From Microbacterium testaceum (lineage in GTDB: Bacteria; Actinomycetota; Actinomycetes; Actinomycetales; Microbacteriaceae): DNA of 64,000 bases. A model generated the notes under the pieces. It searched no databases. It saw only the letters and a list, made by a program, of their open reading frames with translations, and was not told the origin of the DNA. The DNA lies in contig NZ_BJML01000009.1 in the NCBI RefSeq assembly GCF_006539145.1, positions 62,001 to 126,000 on the forward strand. Reading direction: 5' to 3'. Below are positions 42,415 through 50,627 of this stretch, piece after piece (position 1 is the first letter of the stretch; each line of letters begins with the position of its first letter). Position numbers and translations under genes: made by a program.

Positions 42415-43287
42415 ATGACCGACGTGCTGAACGTTCTCATCCTTTCGGGTCACATGACCATCGAGCACGACAACGCCCACCGCAGCTTCCGCCTGCACAA
42501 CCAGTGGATTACGACGCTGCTCGAAGACACCGGGCGCTTCAAGGTCCGCGTCGTCGAGGACCCGCGGGGACTGCCGGCGAGCGTGATCGACAAGTACGAC
42601 GTGCTCATCGTCATCTTCGAGGGCCGCGACGGGTACCACGACATGGCGACCGGCTTCGGCGAGGAGACGGATGCCGCGATCCTGCGGTTCGTGCACGACG
42701 AGGGCAAGGGCATCGTCTGGTTCCACGGTTCCGCAGCTCAAGAGGACCGCTGGGGCTACCCCGAGGAGTACAACGTCATGCGCGGCGCCAAGCTCAGCGC
42801 GTGGGAGACGGGCCTCCGCCCCCGCCCGTGGGGCGAGGCGCAGCTGCACACGACCGAGCCACGGCATCCGATCACCGAGGGCATCAACGCGACGTGGACC
42901 GTCACCGGCGACGACATCCTGGTCGGCGTGCAGATGTACGAGGGCGCCCAGGTGTTGCTGACGACCTTCGACGACCTCGAGGCGTACGAGAAGGCGCCGG
43001 TGTGGCCGATGTCGCACTACCCGGTCGACATCCCGCCCGAGGGCATCGCCGCGCTGCCCGGGATCAACACCGAGCAGCCGCTCGCGTGGATCAACGAGTA
43101 CGGCGCCGGGCGGTCGTTCACGATCACGATCGGCCACGACATCGACACGTTCCGACGCATCGAGTTCATCCGCATGTTCCCGCGGGGCGTGGAGTGGGCC
43201 GCGACCGGCGAAGTGACGCTGACCGGACCCGACCGCCGTGGCGACCGTCGCATCAACCCCTGGCCGTACTACAACGGCGAGGGCTGA
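42415..43287 (+). CDS. ThuA-domain protein
   Basis: A 290-aa ThuA-like protein with a class I glutamine amidotransferase-type fold (VLILSGHMTIEHDNAHRSF, DVLIVIFEGRDGYHD, GKGIVWFHGSA, VQMYEGAQVLLTTFDD, SFTITIGHDIDTF). ThuA of the trehalose pathway works with the Gfo/Idh/MocA enzyme ThuB on 3-keto disaccharides. Here it is the last gene of a run with Gfo/Idh/MocA and isomerase genes, so it probably acts on a 3-keto glycoside or sugar. The catalytic residues of ThuA are not firmly established. Confidence 0.88.
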   Translation: MTDVLNVLILSGHMTIEHDNAHRSFRLHNQWITTLLEDTGRFKVRVVEDPRGLPASVIDKYDVLIVIFEGRDGYHDMATGFGEETDAAILRFVHDEGKGIVWFHGSAAQEDRWGYPEEYNVMRGAKLSAWETGLRPRPWGEAQLHTTEPRHPITEGINATWTVTGDDILVGVQMYEGAQVLLTTFDDLEAYEKAPVWPMSHYPVDIPPEGIAALPGINTEQPLAWINEYGAGRSFTITIGHDIDTFRRIEFIRMFPRGVEWAATGEVTLTGPDRRGDRRINPWPYYNGEG

Positions 43288-43384
43288 GGCGCGGAACCGA
43301 TGCCCGTCCCGCCGGTGGCCCGCTCGCGGGTGCGGCTCACGCGCGGGTCGGGCCGGGAGCGGGGCGCCGGCCGGGGTCACGACA

Positions 43385-43453
43385 CGCATAAACGCGATCC
43401 GCTCGCGGAAACACGGGCACACCGCGTTTATGCGCGCCGATCGCGTTTATGCG
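43385..43453. promoter_or_regulatory. Triple operator-like array CGCGTTTATGCG
   Basis: A 15-bp word occurs inverted at 43385-43399 (CGCATAAACGCGATC) and directly at 43439-43453 (GATCGCGTTTATGCG); its 12-bp core also occurs at 43423-43434. The array ends 16 bp before the Gfo/Idh/MocA start, so it most likely binds a regulator of that gene. The core contains TTTATG, a variant of the island's YTTATG boxes. Confidence 0.65.
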
Positions 43454-43469
43454 TGAGGGGAGACGAGGC

Positions 43470-44456
43470 ATGATCGGGATCGGGATACTCGGGGCGGGCG
43501 GCATCGCCGAGCGCGCGATGGTCGAGCCGGCGCACGGTGTCGACGGCGTCGAGGTCGTCGCCATCGGCGCGCGTGACCCCGAGCGGGCGCGCACGTTCGC
43601 CGAGCGACTCGACGTGCCCGCCTGGGGCGACTACGACGCAGTGCTGTCCGATCCGCGGATCGACCTGATCTACCTGGCGCTGCCGCCGATCGTGCACGCC
43701 GAGTGGGCTTCTCGTGCTCTTGCGGCCGGCAAGCATGTGCTGTGCGAGAAACCGCTGTCGGCCAACGGCACCACCGCGGCGGCCATCGCCGATGCCGCGG
43801 ATGCCGCGGGGCTCCGCGCCTTCGTCGGGTTCCACTTCCGCCTGCACGGCTTCATCCGCGACCTTCTCGAGACCATCGCGTCGGGGATTCTCGGCGAGGT
43901 GAGACTCGTCGAGATCGACTTCAGCATCCCGCACTTCGTCGTCCAGCCCGGCAACATCCGCCTCGACGGCGACCTCGCCGGGGGCGCCGTGATGGACGTC
44001 GGCTGTTATGCCGTCGACCTGCTGCGCGCGGCGTTCGGAGAGCCCCAGGTCGTGTCCGCCGTCGCGCAGCCGTACGACGCCGACCCGCGCATCGACCTGC
44101 AGACCGACGCGGAACTGCGGCTGCCCGGTGGCATCCCGGCCCTCCTTCGCGCCTCGTTCCTCGGTGACGACACCGGCGCGATGTGGGTGCGCGTGGACGG
44201 CAGCGAGGCGTCGCTGCTTGCGACGAGTGTGATCGTTCCGCAGTGGGGCGCGACGCTCACCGTCACAGCGACCGAGGGCACCGTGCTGCGCCAGTCGTCC
44301 GCCGATCCCGCCGAGAACAGCTATGCGCGCCAGCTCGAGCACCTCGCGGTGGTGCTCGGCGACGGGTCGGAGAGTCTCCTCGACGCGCGTCGGGGTGTGG
44401 GAACGATGCGGGTGGTCGACGCGATCTACCGCGCGGCAGGGCTGGAGCCGCGCTGA
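43470..44456 (+). CDS. Gfo/Idh/MocA-family oxidoreductase 2
   Basis: A 328-aa NAD(P)-dependent oxidoreductase: Rossmann start [30 protein letters not shown] motif, and GAVMDVGCYAVDLLRA with the catalytic Asp/Tyr region of the dimeric glucose-fructose-oxidoreductase-like branch. A sugar or inositol-like substrate is expected. I chose the ATG at 43470 (GACGAGG upstream) over a start seven codons earlier that would overlap the operator array. It stands alone, separated from thuA by the array. Confidence 0.88.
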   Translation: MIGIGILGAGGIAERAMVEPAHGVDGVEVVAIGARDPERARTFAERLDVPAWGDYDAVLSDPRIDLIYLALPPIVHAEWASRALAAGKHVLCEKPLSANGTTAAAIADAADAAGLRAFVGFHFRLHGFIRDLLETIASGILGEVRLVEIDFSIPHFVVQPGNIRLDGDLAGGAVMDVGCYAVDLLRAAFGEPQVVSAVAQPYDADPRIDLQTDAELRLPGGIPALLRASFLGDDTGAMWVRVDGSEASLLATSVIVPQWGATLTVTATEGTVLRQSSADPAENSYARQLEHLAVVLGDGSESLLDARRGVGTMRVVDAIYRAAGLEPR

Positions 44457-44582
44457 CGCACGTGTCGTCGGGCGGGGTGCGCGAGAACGGGGGATGCCAC
44501 GGGGCAGACCGATCCGCGTCTCGTCGCAGAGCCCCCGCACGTCGTCGACTGCGGCCGCCCGTGTGCCGCGCGCCCGGGCGGG

Positions 44583-44668
44583 GTGCCGTCAGGCGAAGTG
44601 CAGGACCGACACGCTGCCCTGCCGCCGAGCGCGGCGGCGTGTCGGGGGCGAACTCCGTCTGACGGCAC
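44583..44668. terminator. Large nested hairpin between convergent genes
   Basis: GTGCCGTCAG (44583-44592) pairs with 44659-44668; inside, CGACACGC (44607-44614) pairs with GCGTGTCG (44637-44644), and GCCGCC with GGCGGC. The element lies between convergent genes ending at 44456 and 44709, so bidirectional termination is likely. The flank at 44491 shares GGGATGCCAC with the hairpin after pcaC. Confidence 0.6.
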
Positions 44669-44708
44669 GCCTGGCGTGCGGGATCCATGGACGGTGGGGT
44701 ATCGCCGG

Positions 44709-45698
44709 TCAGCCGGCGACGCGGGCGCCCTCCAGGATCGGCCGCAGCACCTTCTGCACGTACCAGCCAGCGACCATCGTGCTCTCGGCGGGGTGAGGGC
44801 TCTGGTCGGACTCCACGACGATCCAGCCGCGGTAGCCGTGTTCGGCCAGGGCGCCCACGAAGCCCTCGAAGTCGACCAGCGCGCGTTCGTCGCTCGGCTC
44901 GTAGAACCAGCGCAGGATCTTGCGCGCGCCGCCCTCGGTGCGGATGAACTGCTCCGCGTGGGGTGTCGACGCCTCGGCGTCGTCCACCGTCTCGCGGGCG
45001 TCCTTCAGCTGCACGTGCACGACGCGGTCGGCGTGACGGCGGTAGAGAGCCACCGGGTCGATGCCCGCGATCGCGAGCTCGGCGGTGTCGATCGCGAGGC
45101 CGACCTTCTCGGCATCCGTCGCCTCGAGGAGGCGCGAGATGCCGTCGTCGAGCCGCAGCGCCGAGAGGAAGTCGACGTGCAGGCCCAGCGCGATGCCGTC
45201 CGCCGCGATCGCTTCTCCGACGGCGTTCCACAGGCGCGCGAGCACGTCGATCTGCTCGGCGGACAGGGCCCCCGTCTGCCATGCCGACGGCGCCGCGCGC
45301 ACGACCAGCACGCTGCCCCCGAGACGGCGAAGAGCATCGGCGAACCACCGGGCGGTGCGGACGATCTGCTCGACCGAGGCGGGGTCGAGCGGGTCGGGCC
45401 CGCGGCCCATCTCGACCTCGAACCCGACGGCGGGGTCGTAGACGTAGCTGCTCACGGCCTCGATCGCGCACGAGGAGAGGAACTCCCCGAACTTCTCGAC
45501 CGAGCCGTAGAGGTCGGCGAGCTGCTGCGGAGTGCCGAGCGGTTCCCACGCGCCGAAGCTCTCGGCGGTCAGCTCGACGCCCGGGAATCCGCTGATGGAT
45601 GCCGTCTTGAAGGCCCTCTCGTGCTCGCGCGTGCGCACGAACGAGTCGATGTTGGTGTCCCACTGGTTGATGGCGTAGGCCCAGCGCACGTCGCTCAT
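44709..45698 (-). CDS. Sugar phosphate isomerase/epimerase-family TIM barrel (altered metal ligand)
   Basis: A 329-aa barrel related to the neighbouring 45695 protein (both end with a GGA/KTTEKWFYE-like turn and STMVAGWYVQKVL or STAISRWYAKNVL). Expected metal positions: an Asp in GLHVDFLSA where relatives have Glu, Asp of LAIDTAEL, His of VVHVQLKDA, and Glu of IVVESDQS. Glu-to-Asp may be tolerated. The substrate is unknown. It is the last gene of the minus-strand operon; its start overlaps the stop of the next gene (ATGA). Confidence 0.82.
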   Translation of the reverse strand: MSDVRWAYAINQWDTNIDSFVRTREHERAFKTASISGFPGVELTAESFGAWEPLGTPQQLADLYGSVEKFGEFLSSCAIEAVSSYVYDPAVGFEVEMGRGPDPLDPASVEQIVRTARWFADALRRLGGSVLVVRAAPSAWQTGALSAEQIDVLARLWNAVGEAIAADGIALGLHVDFLSALRLDDGISRLLEATDAEKVGLAIDTAELAIAGIDPVALYRRHADRVVHVQLKDARETVDDAEASTPHAEQFIRTEGGARKILRWFYEPSDERALVDFEGFVGALAEHGYRGWIVVESDQSPHPAESTMVAGWYVQKVLRPILEGARVAG

Positions 45699-46654
45699 CG
45701 CGCCACCTCCTCGTTGTAGATGCCGTCGAGCACGTTCTTGGCGTACCACCGCGAGATCGCGGTGCTCTCGGCGTAGTCGCCGCCGAGCTTGTCGGCCTTG
45801 TCGTGCTCAACGCTGATCCAGCCGGTGTAGCCGTTGTCGCGCACCGAGCGCATCATGGCCTCGAAGTCGACCAGCCCCTCGTCGGTGCCCATCTCGTAGA
45901 ACCATTTCTCGGTCGTCTTCGCCGACACCTCGGCATCCGGGAACATCCGATAGTCGTCGTTGACGTCTTTGTGGCGGGTGTCCTTGAAGTGGAAGCCCGT
46001 CACGCGCTCGTGGTGCTTCTCGTATACGTCGACCGGGTCGACGTCGGCGATGCAGTGCTGGGCGGTGTCGACGAAGAACTTCACGTAGCGGGGATCGGCG
46101 TACGAATAGAAGCGGTCGATCTGATCACGCGTGCGGATGCCGGCGTAGAACTCGTGGTGGCAGGTGAGGTTGACGCCGTACTGCTGCGTGAGCTCGCCGA
46201 CCTTGCCCCAGATGTCGGCCGCGTGCTTGAGCCCGTCGTCGGGCACGCCGGCCTCGTCGAAGTAGCGGGATCCGGGCATGACGATGATGTTGTCGAGCTG
46301 GATGCCCGACCACATGTCGAGCGTCCGCTGGAAGTCTTCGAGAATCGTGCCGTGGGTCGCCGGCACTTCGGGGGCGTAGCGATCGGGTGAGTAGTACACG
46401 CCGTGGAACGTGTTGACGATGCGCTCGAGGCCCTGCTCCTGCACGAACTCCTGGTAGTTCGCCACCGAGCCGTACTGCTCGAAGATCTGCCAGATGCGGA
46501 AGTCGAAGGTGTCGATCGCGTCGAAGCCGACGGCGGCGACCTGCTGCAGGAAGCGCTTCATCGCCAGCTTGGACTGCCACTGGTCGTAGGGGCCGGCGGG
46601 GCCCTGGGCCCGCCAGTGGTCCATGTAGCTCCACTTGATGGGTCGGTCGGTCAT
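45695..46654 (-). CDS. Sugar phosphate isomerase/epimerase-family TIM barrel
   Basis: A 319-aa xylose-isomerase-like barrel. Metal ligands appear complete: Glu of CHHEFYAG, Asp of KFFVDTAQHC, His of GFHFKDTRH and Glu of SVEHDKAD. It may isomerise or epimerise a keto sugar produced by the deglycosidase pair encoded upstream in the same operon. Four-base overlaps on both sides show tight translational coupling (46651-46654 and 45695-45698). Confidence 0.85.
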   Translation of the reverse strand: MTDRPIKWSYMDHWRAQGPAGPYDQWQSKLAMKRFLQQVAAVGFDAIDTFDFRIWQIFEQYGSVANYQEFVQEQGLERIVNTFHGVYYSPDRYAPEVPATHGTILEDFQRTLDMWSGIQLDNIIVMPGSRYFDEAGVPDDGLKHAADIWGKVGELTQQYGVNLTCHHEFYAGIRTRDQIDRFYSYADPRYVKFFVDTAQHCIADVDPVDVYEKHHERVTGFHFKDTRHKDVNDDYRMFPDAEVSAKTTEKWFYEMGTDEGLVDFEAMMRSVRDNGYTGWISVEHDKADKLGGDYAESTAISRWYAKNVLDGIYNEEVAR

Positions 46655-47661
46655 TGCGTGCTCGCTCTCTGGAGGGATGCGGATGGGTGACGGTCGGAGA
46701 GGGCGCCGGCGGCCAACGAGAGATGACGCGACGTCATCTCCCACGGGTCGTCGTCGAGCCACTCCTGGCCGCCCCACTCGCTGCAGAGCGTGCCGGTGAA
46801 GCCCGTCGCGGCGAGGGCGGCGCCCACGTCGCGAAGGGGGTCGGAGATCCGGTCGTCGGCGTCGTCGAGGTCCCAGAACTTCAGGTGCACGGCGCCGAGA
46901 AGAGGGAGGACGGATGCCAGATCGGAAGCCCGCGCGCGTCCGAAGCGCACGAGCAGGTTCATGAAGAGGGTGTGCACGGGCCCGGGCACCTGCCCGGAGC
47001 GCAGGAGGTCGACGACCGCGTCCTGGGTCGCGGGGTCGCGCCACTCGGCGCGCAGTCGTCGGAGCAGATCGGGGCGGATGCCACCGCGCTCGAGCCGATC
47101 GAGGTAGGTCACGGGGAGCGCGGGCATGAGCATGCTGATGTCGAGCAGCAGCCGCACGTGCGGGGTGTCGAGCTGGGCGATCCGGTCATAGGCCGCCGGA
47201 CGCGCGGTGGGCGTCTCGTGGCCCTGCGCCTCCTCGTAGAGCACGAGGTCGAGCTCTTCGAGCAGGGGGACGAGATCGTCGAGAATGGCCCCGGCCTGGC
47301 CGATCGGCAGACGGACGCCCGTGGCGCCGACCGCGGCTGCGGCGCGCAGCTGCGGCTCGAGGAACGCCCGGCGCTCGGCATCCGCGCGTCGACGGCCGCG
47401 GTCGAACTCGTCGATGCTGACGCCCACGATGCTGACGCGTCCGCCCGCCGCGGCGAGCCGGTCGCGGAAGGCGCGGGCGTCGGGGTGCGGAGGGTCGGGG
47501 AACCCGCGCCACATCTGGCCGAGCTCGATCTCGATGCCCGTGGCCACGCCCCGCTCGACCAAGGTGAGGGCGAGGTCGGGGGCGGTCCGCTCGGCGCGGA
47601 TCACCTCGGGGGTGAGGTTGAAGGCGCTGGCGGTGAGCTGCCAGCCGACGGGGAGGCTCAT
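46651..47661 (-). CDS. C-glycoside deglycosidase alpha subunit-like TIM barrel 3
   Basis: A 336-aa barrel with probable ligands Glu143 or Glu144 (LVLYEEAQGHET), Asp174 (LLLDISML), His259 (AVHLKFWD) and Glu295 (CSEWGGQE). The His-x-Lys-Phe and SEW signatures tie it to the deglycosidase alpha group rather than to ordinary epimerases, though it is the most divergent of the set. It overlaps the DUF6379 gene upstream by four bases, forming a third separate beta-alpha pair. Confidence 0.8.
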   Translation of the reverse strand: MSLPVGWQLTASAFNLTPEVIRAERTAPDLALTLVERGVATGIEIELGQMWRGFPDPPHPDARAFRDRLAAAGGRVSIVGVSIDEFDRGRRRADAERRAFLEPQLRAAAAVGATGVRLPIGQAGAILDDLVPLLEELDLVLYEEAQGHETPTARPAAYDRIAQLDTPHVRLLLDISMLMPALPVTYLDRLERGGIRPDLLRRLRAEWRDPATQDAVVDLLRSGQVPGPVHTLFMNLLVRFGRARASDLASVLPLLGAVHLKFWDLDDADDRISDPLRDVGAALAATGFTGTLCSEWGGQEWLDDDPWEMTSRHLSLAAGALSDRHPSASLQRASTQ

Positions 47662-48071
47662 GTGGTCCCTCCGACGGCACGCGCGACACCGGCGGCGACG
47701 GCGTCCGTGTCGAGCGTGCGGGTGAACGCGAAGGGCAGGCGCAGGGGTGCATCGGGCCCGCCGGGCAGGTAGGGGATCTCCAGGCGGAACGAGACCGAGA
47801 CCTGATGGATGCCGGGGCTCACGGCATCCGGGATCTCGAGGACGACGCGGTCTTGGAGGTACCACCAGCCGTCCTCCTGCGGCAGGGCATCGGGGGAGAG
47901 GCGACGCTCGCCGAGGATGATCGCGGGCTCGAACTCCCTGCCGTCGAGCTGCACGATCGGGTCGAGCAGACTCGACAGGGGCAGCGAGCGGATCCACGGC
48001 AGCGAGAGGCGCAGTCGGGTCGCGCCGTCGACGCCGCGCAGGGCATCGTCGCGGAGAGCCGAAAGGGTCAT
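47658..48071 (-). CDS. DUF6379 protein, C-glycoside deglycosidase beta subunit (CarC-like) 3
   Basis: A 137-aa DUF6379/CGDB protein (RLRLSLPWIRSLPLSSLLDPIVQLDG, YLQDRVVLEI, GIHQVSVSFRLEIPYLPGGP). It is the first gene of the minus-strand operon 48071-44709 and is translationally coupled to barrel 3. It lies 86 bp downstream of the ROK regulator gene, with a 14-bp palindrome in the gap. An upstream start 17 codons earlier is possible but would overlap the likely promoter; no strong SD precedes the chosen ATG. Confidence 0.82.
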   Translation of the reverse strand: MTLSALRDDALRGVDGATRLRLSLPWIRSLPLSSLLDPIVQLDGREFEPAIILGERRLSPDALPQEDGWWYLQDRVVLEIPDAVSPGIHQVSVSFRLEIPYLPGGPDAPLRLPFAFTRTLDTDAVAAGVARAVGGTT

Positions 48072-48130
48072 GGCGGGCACACGTCCTCGTGTCGCGGCGC
48101 CTCGGACGAAGCGCTTCCGCACACAACCTA

Positions 48131-48144
48131 CCGACTAATGTCGG
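48131..48144. promoter_or_regulatory. Palindrome between ROK gene and DUF6379 operon
   Basis: CCGAC-TAAT-GTCGG is a perfect inverted repeat, and CGACTAA (48132-48138) is repeated inverted as TTAGTCG at 48158-48164. The AT-rich gap lies just upstream of the DUF6379 operon, so this is a likely operator for the adjacent ROK repressor. A promoter could not be fixed. Confidence 0.5.
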
Positions 48145-48157
48145 AAATAGAAAGAAG

Positions 48158-49426
48158 TTAGTCGAAGAGGCCGTGCACCGCCGCCACCGTCGGACGGCCG
48201 TCGGCGAACCAGCGCGGCAGGCTCACCTCGAACAGCTGCTCCTGGGCGAGGTCGACGCCGCCGCGCACCGGTTCGCGGGCGTCGCTCTCGCTGGTGCGGA
48301 TGACCAGATCGCGTGTGGCGAGCGGGAGCGAGAGCTCGTAGACGCGGTGGCGGACCTCGGCGAGGAACAGCTCGCCTGTCGAGGCGACGGCTCCACCGAT
48401 GACGATGAGACTCGGGTTGAACATGTTCACGAGGGCGGCGATCGCCTCGCCGACCTGTCGAGCCGAAGTCTGCACGAGGGAGGTGGCCAGGGCGTCGCCC
48501 CGGGTGGCCGCGATAGTGATGCTCTCGAGAGTGAGGTCGGTCCCGGATGCCGCACTGTCGGCGAGGACGCCGGTGGCGCCCCGCTCGATCGCCTCGTGCG
48601 CGTCACGCACGAGGGCCCACCCGCCGGCCACGGCCTCGAGGCATCCGATCTTGCCGCACCGGCACACCTGCTCGGCGCCGGGGACGCGCACGTGGCCCAT
48701 GTCGCCCGCTGCGCCGTTCGCGCCGCGGTGCAGGCGTCCGTGCGAGACGAGGCCCGCGCCGATGCCCGTGCCGACCTTGCAGTAGATCAGATCGATGCCC
48801 TCGTCGCGATGCCGCGCGCGCTCGCCGGCGGCGAGCAGGTTGACGTCGTTGTCGACCCAGACGGGCGCGCCGTAGCGCTGCTCGAACGCCCCGCGCACGT
48901 CGAAGCCGTTCCATCCGGGCATGATCGGCGGGGCGACCGGTCTTCCGGTCTCGAAGTCGACGGGGCCGGGGAGGCCGACCACGATGGCCCAGGCGGGGGT
49001 CCCGTCACCGGACGCGAGCAGGTCGTCGACCATGGCGGTCGCCGTGTCGAGGGTCTCTTCGGGGCCGCTGGCGATGTTCCAGGCGCGGTGGGCCTCGTCG
49101 AGGATCGTGCCGTCGAGATCGGTCACGCCGACGTGGATGTGCTGGCCGCCCAGGGCGCAGACGACGATGCGCCCCCGCTCGGCGCGGAAGCGCAGGGTGC
49201 GCGGAGCACGTCCGCCCGACGACGGGGCGTATTCCGCATCTTCGAGGAAGCCCATCTCGACGGCCCGGTCAACGCGCTGCGCGACGACTCCTCGACCGAG
49301 CCCGGTCACGCGGCCGATCTCGGGTCGGGTGACCGCGTCGCCCGATCGCACCATGTTGACGATGCGCAACAGGCTCGTGACTTCGTCGGTCTGTGCGCCG
49401 AAGCGGAGGGTGGACACGTTCGCCAT
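48158..49426 (-). CDS. ROK-family transcriptional regulator (XylR/NagC-like)
   Basis: A 422-aa regulator. An N-terminal winged helix (about 12-75: SLLRIVNMVRSGDAVTRPEIGRVTGLGRGVVAQRV) is followed by a ROK sugar-kinase-like domain with DNDVNLLAAGE, GTGIGAGLV and the zinc motif CRCGKIGCLEAVAGG preceded by GDMGHV. ROK repressors sense a sugar and release DNA. Upstream of a DUF6379/TIM barrel operon on the same strand, it probably controls that operon. GAGGAT lies six bases before the ATG. Divergent from the Gfo/Idh/MocA gene at 49536. Confidence 0.9.
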   Translation of the reverse strand: MANVSTLRFGAQTDEVTSLLRIVNMVRSGDAVTRPEIGRVTGLGRGVVAQRVDRAVEMGFLEDAEYAPSSGGRAPRTLRFRAERGRIVVCALGGQHIHVGVTDLDGTILDEAHRAWNIASGPEETLDTATAMVDDLLASGDGTPAWAIVVGLPGPVDFETGRPVAPPIMPGWNGFDVRGAFEQRYGAPVWVDNDVNLLAAGERARHRDEGIDLIYCKVGTGIGAGLVSHGRLHRGANGAAGDMGHVRVPGAEQVCRCGKIGCLEAVAGGWALVRDAHEAIERGATGVLADSAASGTDLTLESITIAATRGDALATSLVQTSARQVGEAIAALVNMFNPSLIVIGGAVASTGELFLAEVRHRVYELSLPLATRDLVIRTSESDAREPVRGGVDLAQEQLFEVSLPRWFADGRPTVAAVHGLFD

Positions 49427-49535
49427 GGGTCGATCCTCACACAGGACAAGCCGCCCACTGCCGGAAACGCGAGATCTATGGTTCATTTGTCTCTAACTTC
49501 AGCGTGATTCACACCGAAGTGGCGAGGGGGCCAGG

Positions 49536-50627
49536 ATGACGTGGGGCGTGGGCATCATCGGCGCGGGGCCGGGAGTGGCGGCTCTGCACGCCCCCACCCT
49601 CGCCCGCACCGACGGTGACTTCCGGCTCGTCCACGTCAGCGACGCGGGTAGCGGTCGAGCCGCCCTGATCGCGGAGCGCTTCGGAGCGCGGGCGTCGTCG
49701 GGGGTCGAAGAGCTGCTCGCCGATCCCGAGGTCGACGTCGTGGCGATCTGCAGCCCGCCCGCACGGCACACCGAGCACGTGCGTGCTGCTCTGGCTGCGG
49801 GGCGACGGGCGATCTTCTGCGAGAAGCCCCTGGCCGACACCGCCGACGAGGCCGACCGTCTCGTCGCCGAGTGCGCCGCGGTCGGTGCGCTGCTCGTCGT
49901 CGGCACGAACCACCTCTTCGACCCTGCATGGACGCGGGCGACGCACCACCTGAGTGCGCTCGACGGTCGGATCGCGGCGGTGACGGTGACGCTCTGCCTG
50001 TCGCCGAACGACCGGTATCACGCGGTGACGATGGGCGAGCCGCTTCCCGCTGGTGCGCCCGTGCACCGCCCGCCGCTCGACCTCGACGATCCCGAGCAGA
50101 GCGCGGCGATCGTGCGACAGCTCGTGGCCGGGCTCGGGGTGCACGACCTGCCGCTTGTCCGCGACCTCGTGCCGGCCGCGCCCGACCTGGTGTGGGCTCG
50201 GCCGGTGGCGCCCGTGGGGTTCGATCTGGCGCTGCGCGCGAACGGCGCGCTCGTCCGGTTCACGACCGTGATGCTCCCCGAGGGTGCCGATTCGCTCTGG
50301 CGCGTCAGCGTCGTCACCGCGGGTGCCCGAGTCGAGGTCGAATTCCCCCCGCCGTTCGTGCACGTCGGCGGGGCGCGCACGACGGTTCGCGATGCCCAGG
50401 GGGTGCACACGGTATACCCGATCGACCGTCGCGACGGCTACGAGGTGGAGTGGCGCGCGCTCGCCGCGCTGCTGCGCGGAGAGGCCGCGATGGAGTACGA
50501 CGAGTTGCGCGCGGACGCGGTCTTCGTGCTGGCGATCGCCGACGGAGCGGCCGCGGCCGTTCGGGCGGGGGCGGTGCGCGAGGAGGCCGGGCCGGATGGC
50601 GCCGAGCGAGCGGAGGTCGGACGGTGA
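49536..50627 (+). CDS. Gfo/Idh/MocA-family oxidoreductase 3
   Basis: A 363-aa NAD(P)-dependent oxidoreductase: IGAGPGVAALHAPTL Rossmann start, AIFCEKPLADTADEA motif, and LGVHDLPLVRDLVP, where the C-terminal catalytic His is usually found. The 110-bp gap to the divergent ROK gene probably holds a shared control region. GCCAGG before the ATG is a weak SD. Its stop overlaps the GTG of the next gene, linking the two. Confidence 0.85.
   Translation: MTWGVGIIGAGPGVAALHAPTLARTDGDFRLVHVSDAGSGRAALIAERFGARASSGVEELLADPEVDVVAICSPPARHTEHVRAALAAGRRAIFCEKPLADTADEADRLVAECAAVGALLVVGTNHLFDPAWTRATHHLSALDGRIAAVTVTLCLSPNDRYHAVTMGEPLPAGAPVHRPPLDLDDPEQSAAIVRQLVAGLGVHDLPLVRDLVPAAPDLVWARPVAPVGFDLALRANGALVRFTTVMLPEGADSLWRVSVVTAGARVEVEFPPPFVHVGGARTTVRDAQGVHTVYPIDRRDGYEVEWRALAALLRGEAAMEYDELRADAVFVLAIADGAAAAVRAGAVREEAGPDGAERAEVGR

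Noticed and set aside
41194..43422. Long minus-strand open frame opposite the isomerase and ThuA genes
   Set aside because: It spans three good plus-strand genes and has only charged repetitive sequence; a GC-bias artefact.
43288..43469. Possible small gene between thuA and the second Gfo/Idh/MocA gene
   Set aside because: No frame has a start with a ribosome binding site and protein-like sequence; the space is taken up by the CGCGTTTATGCG array.
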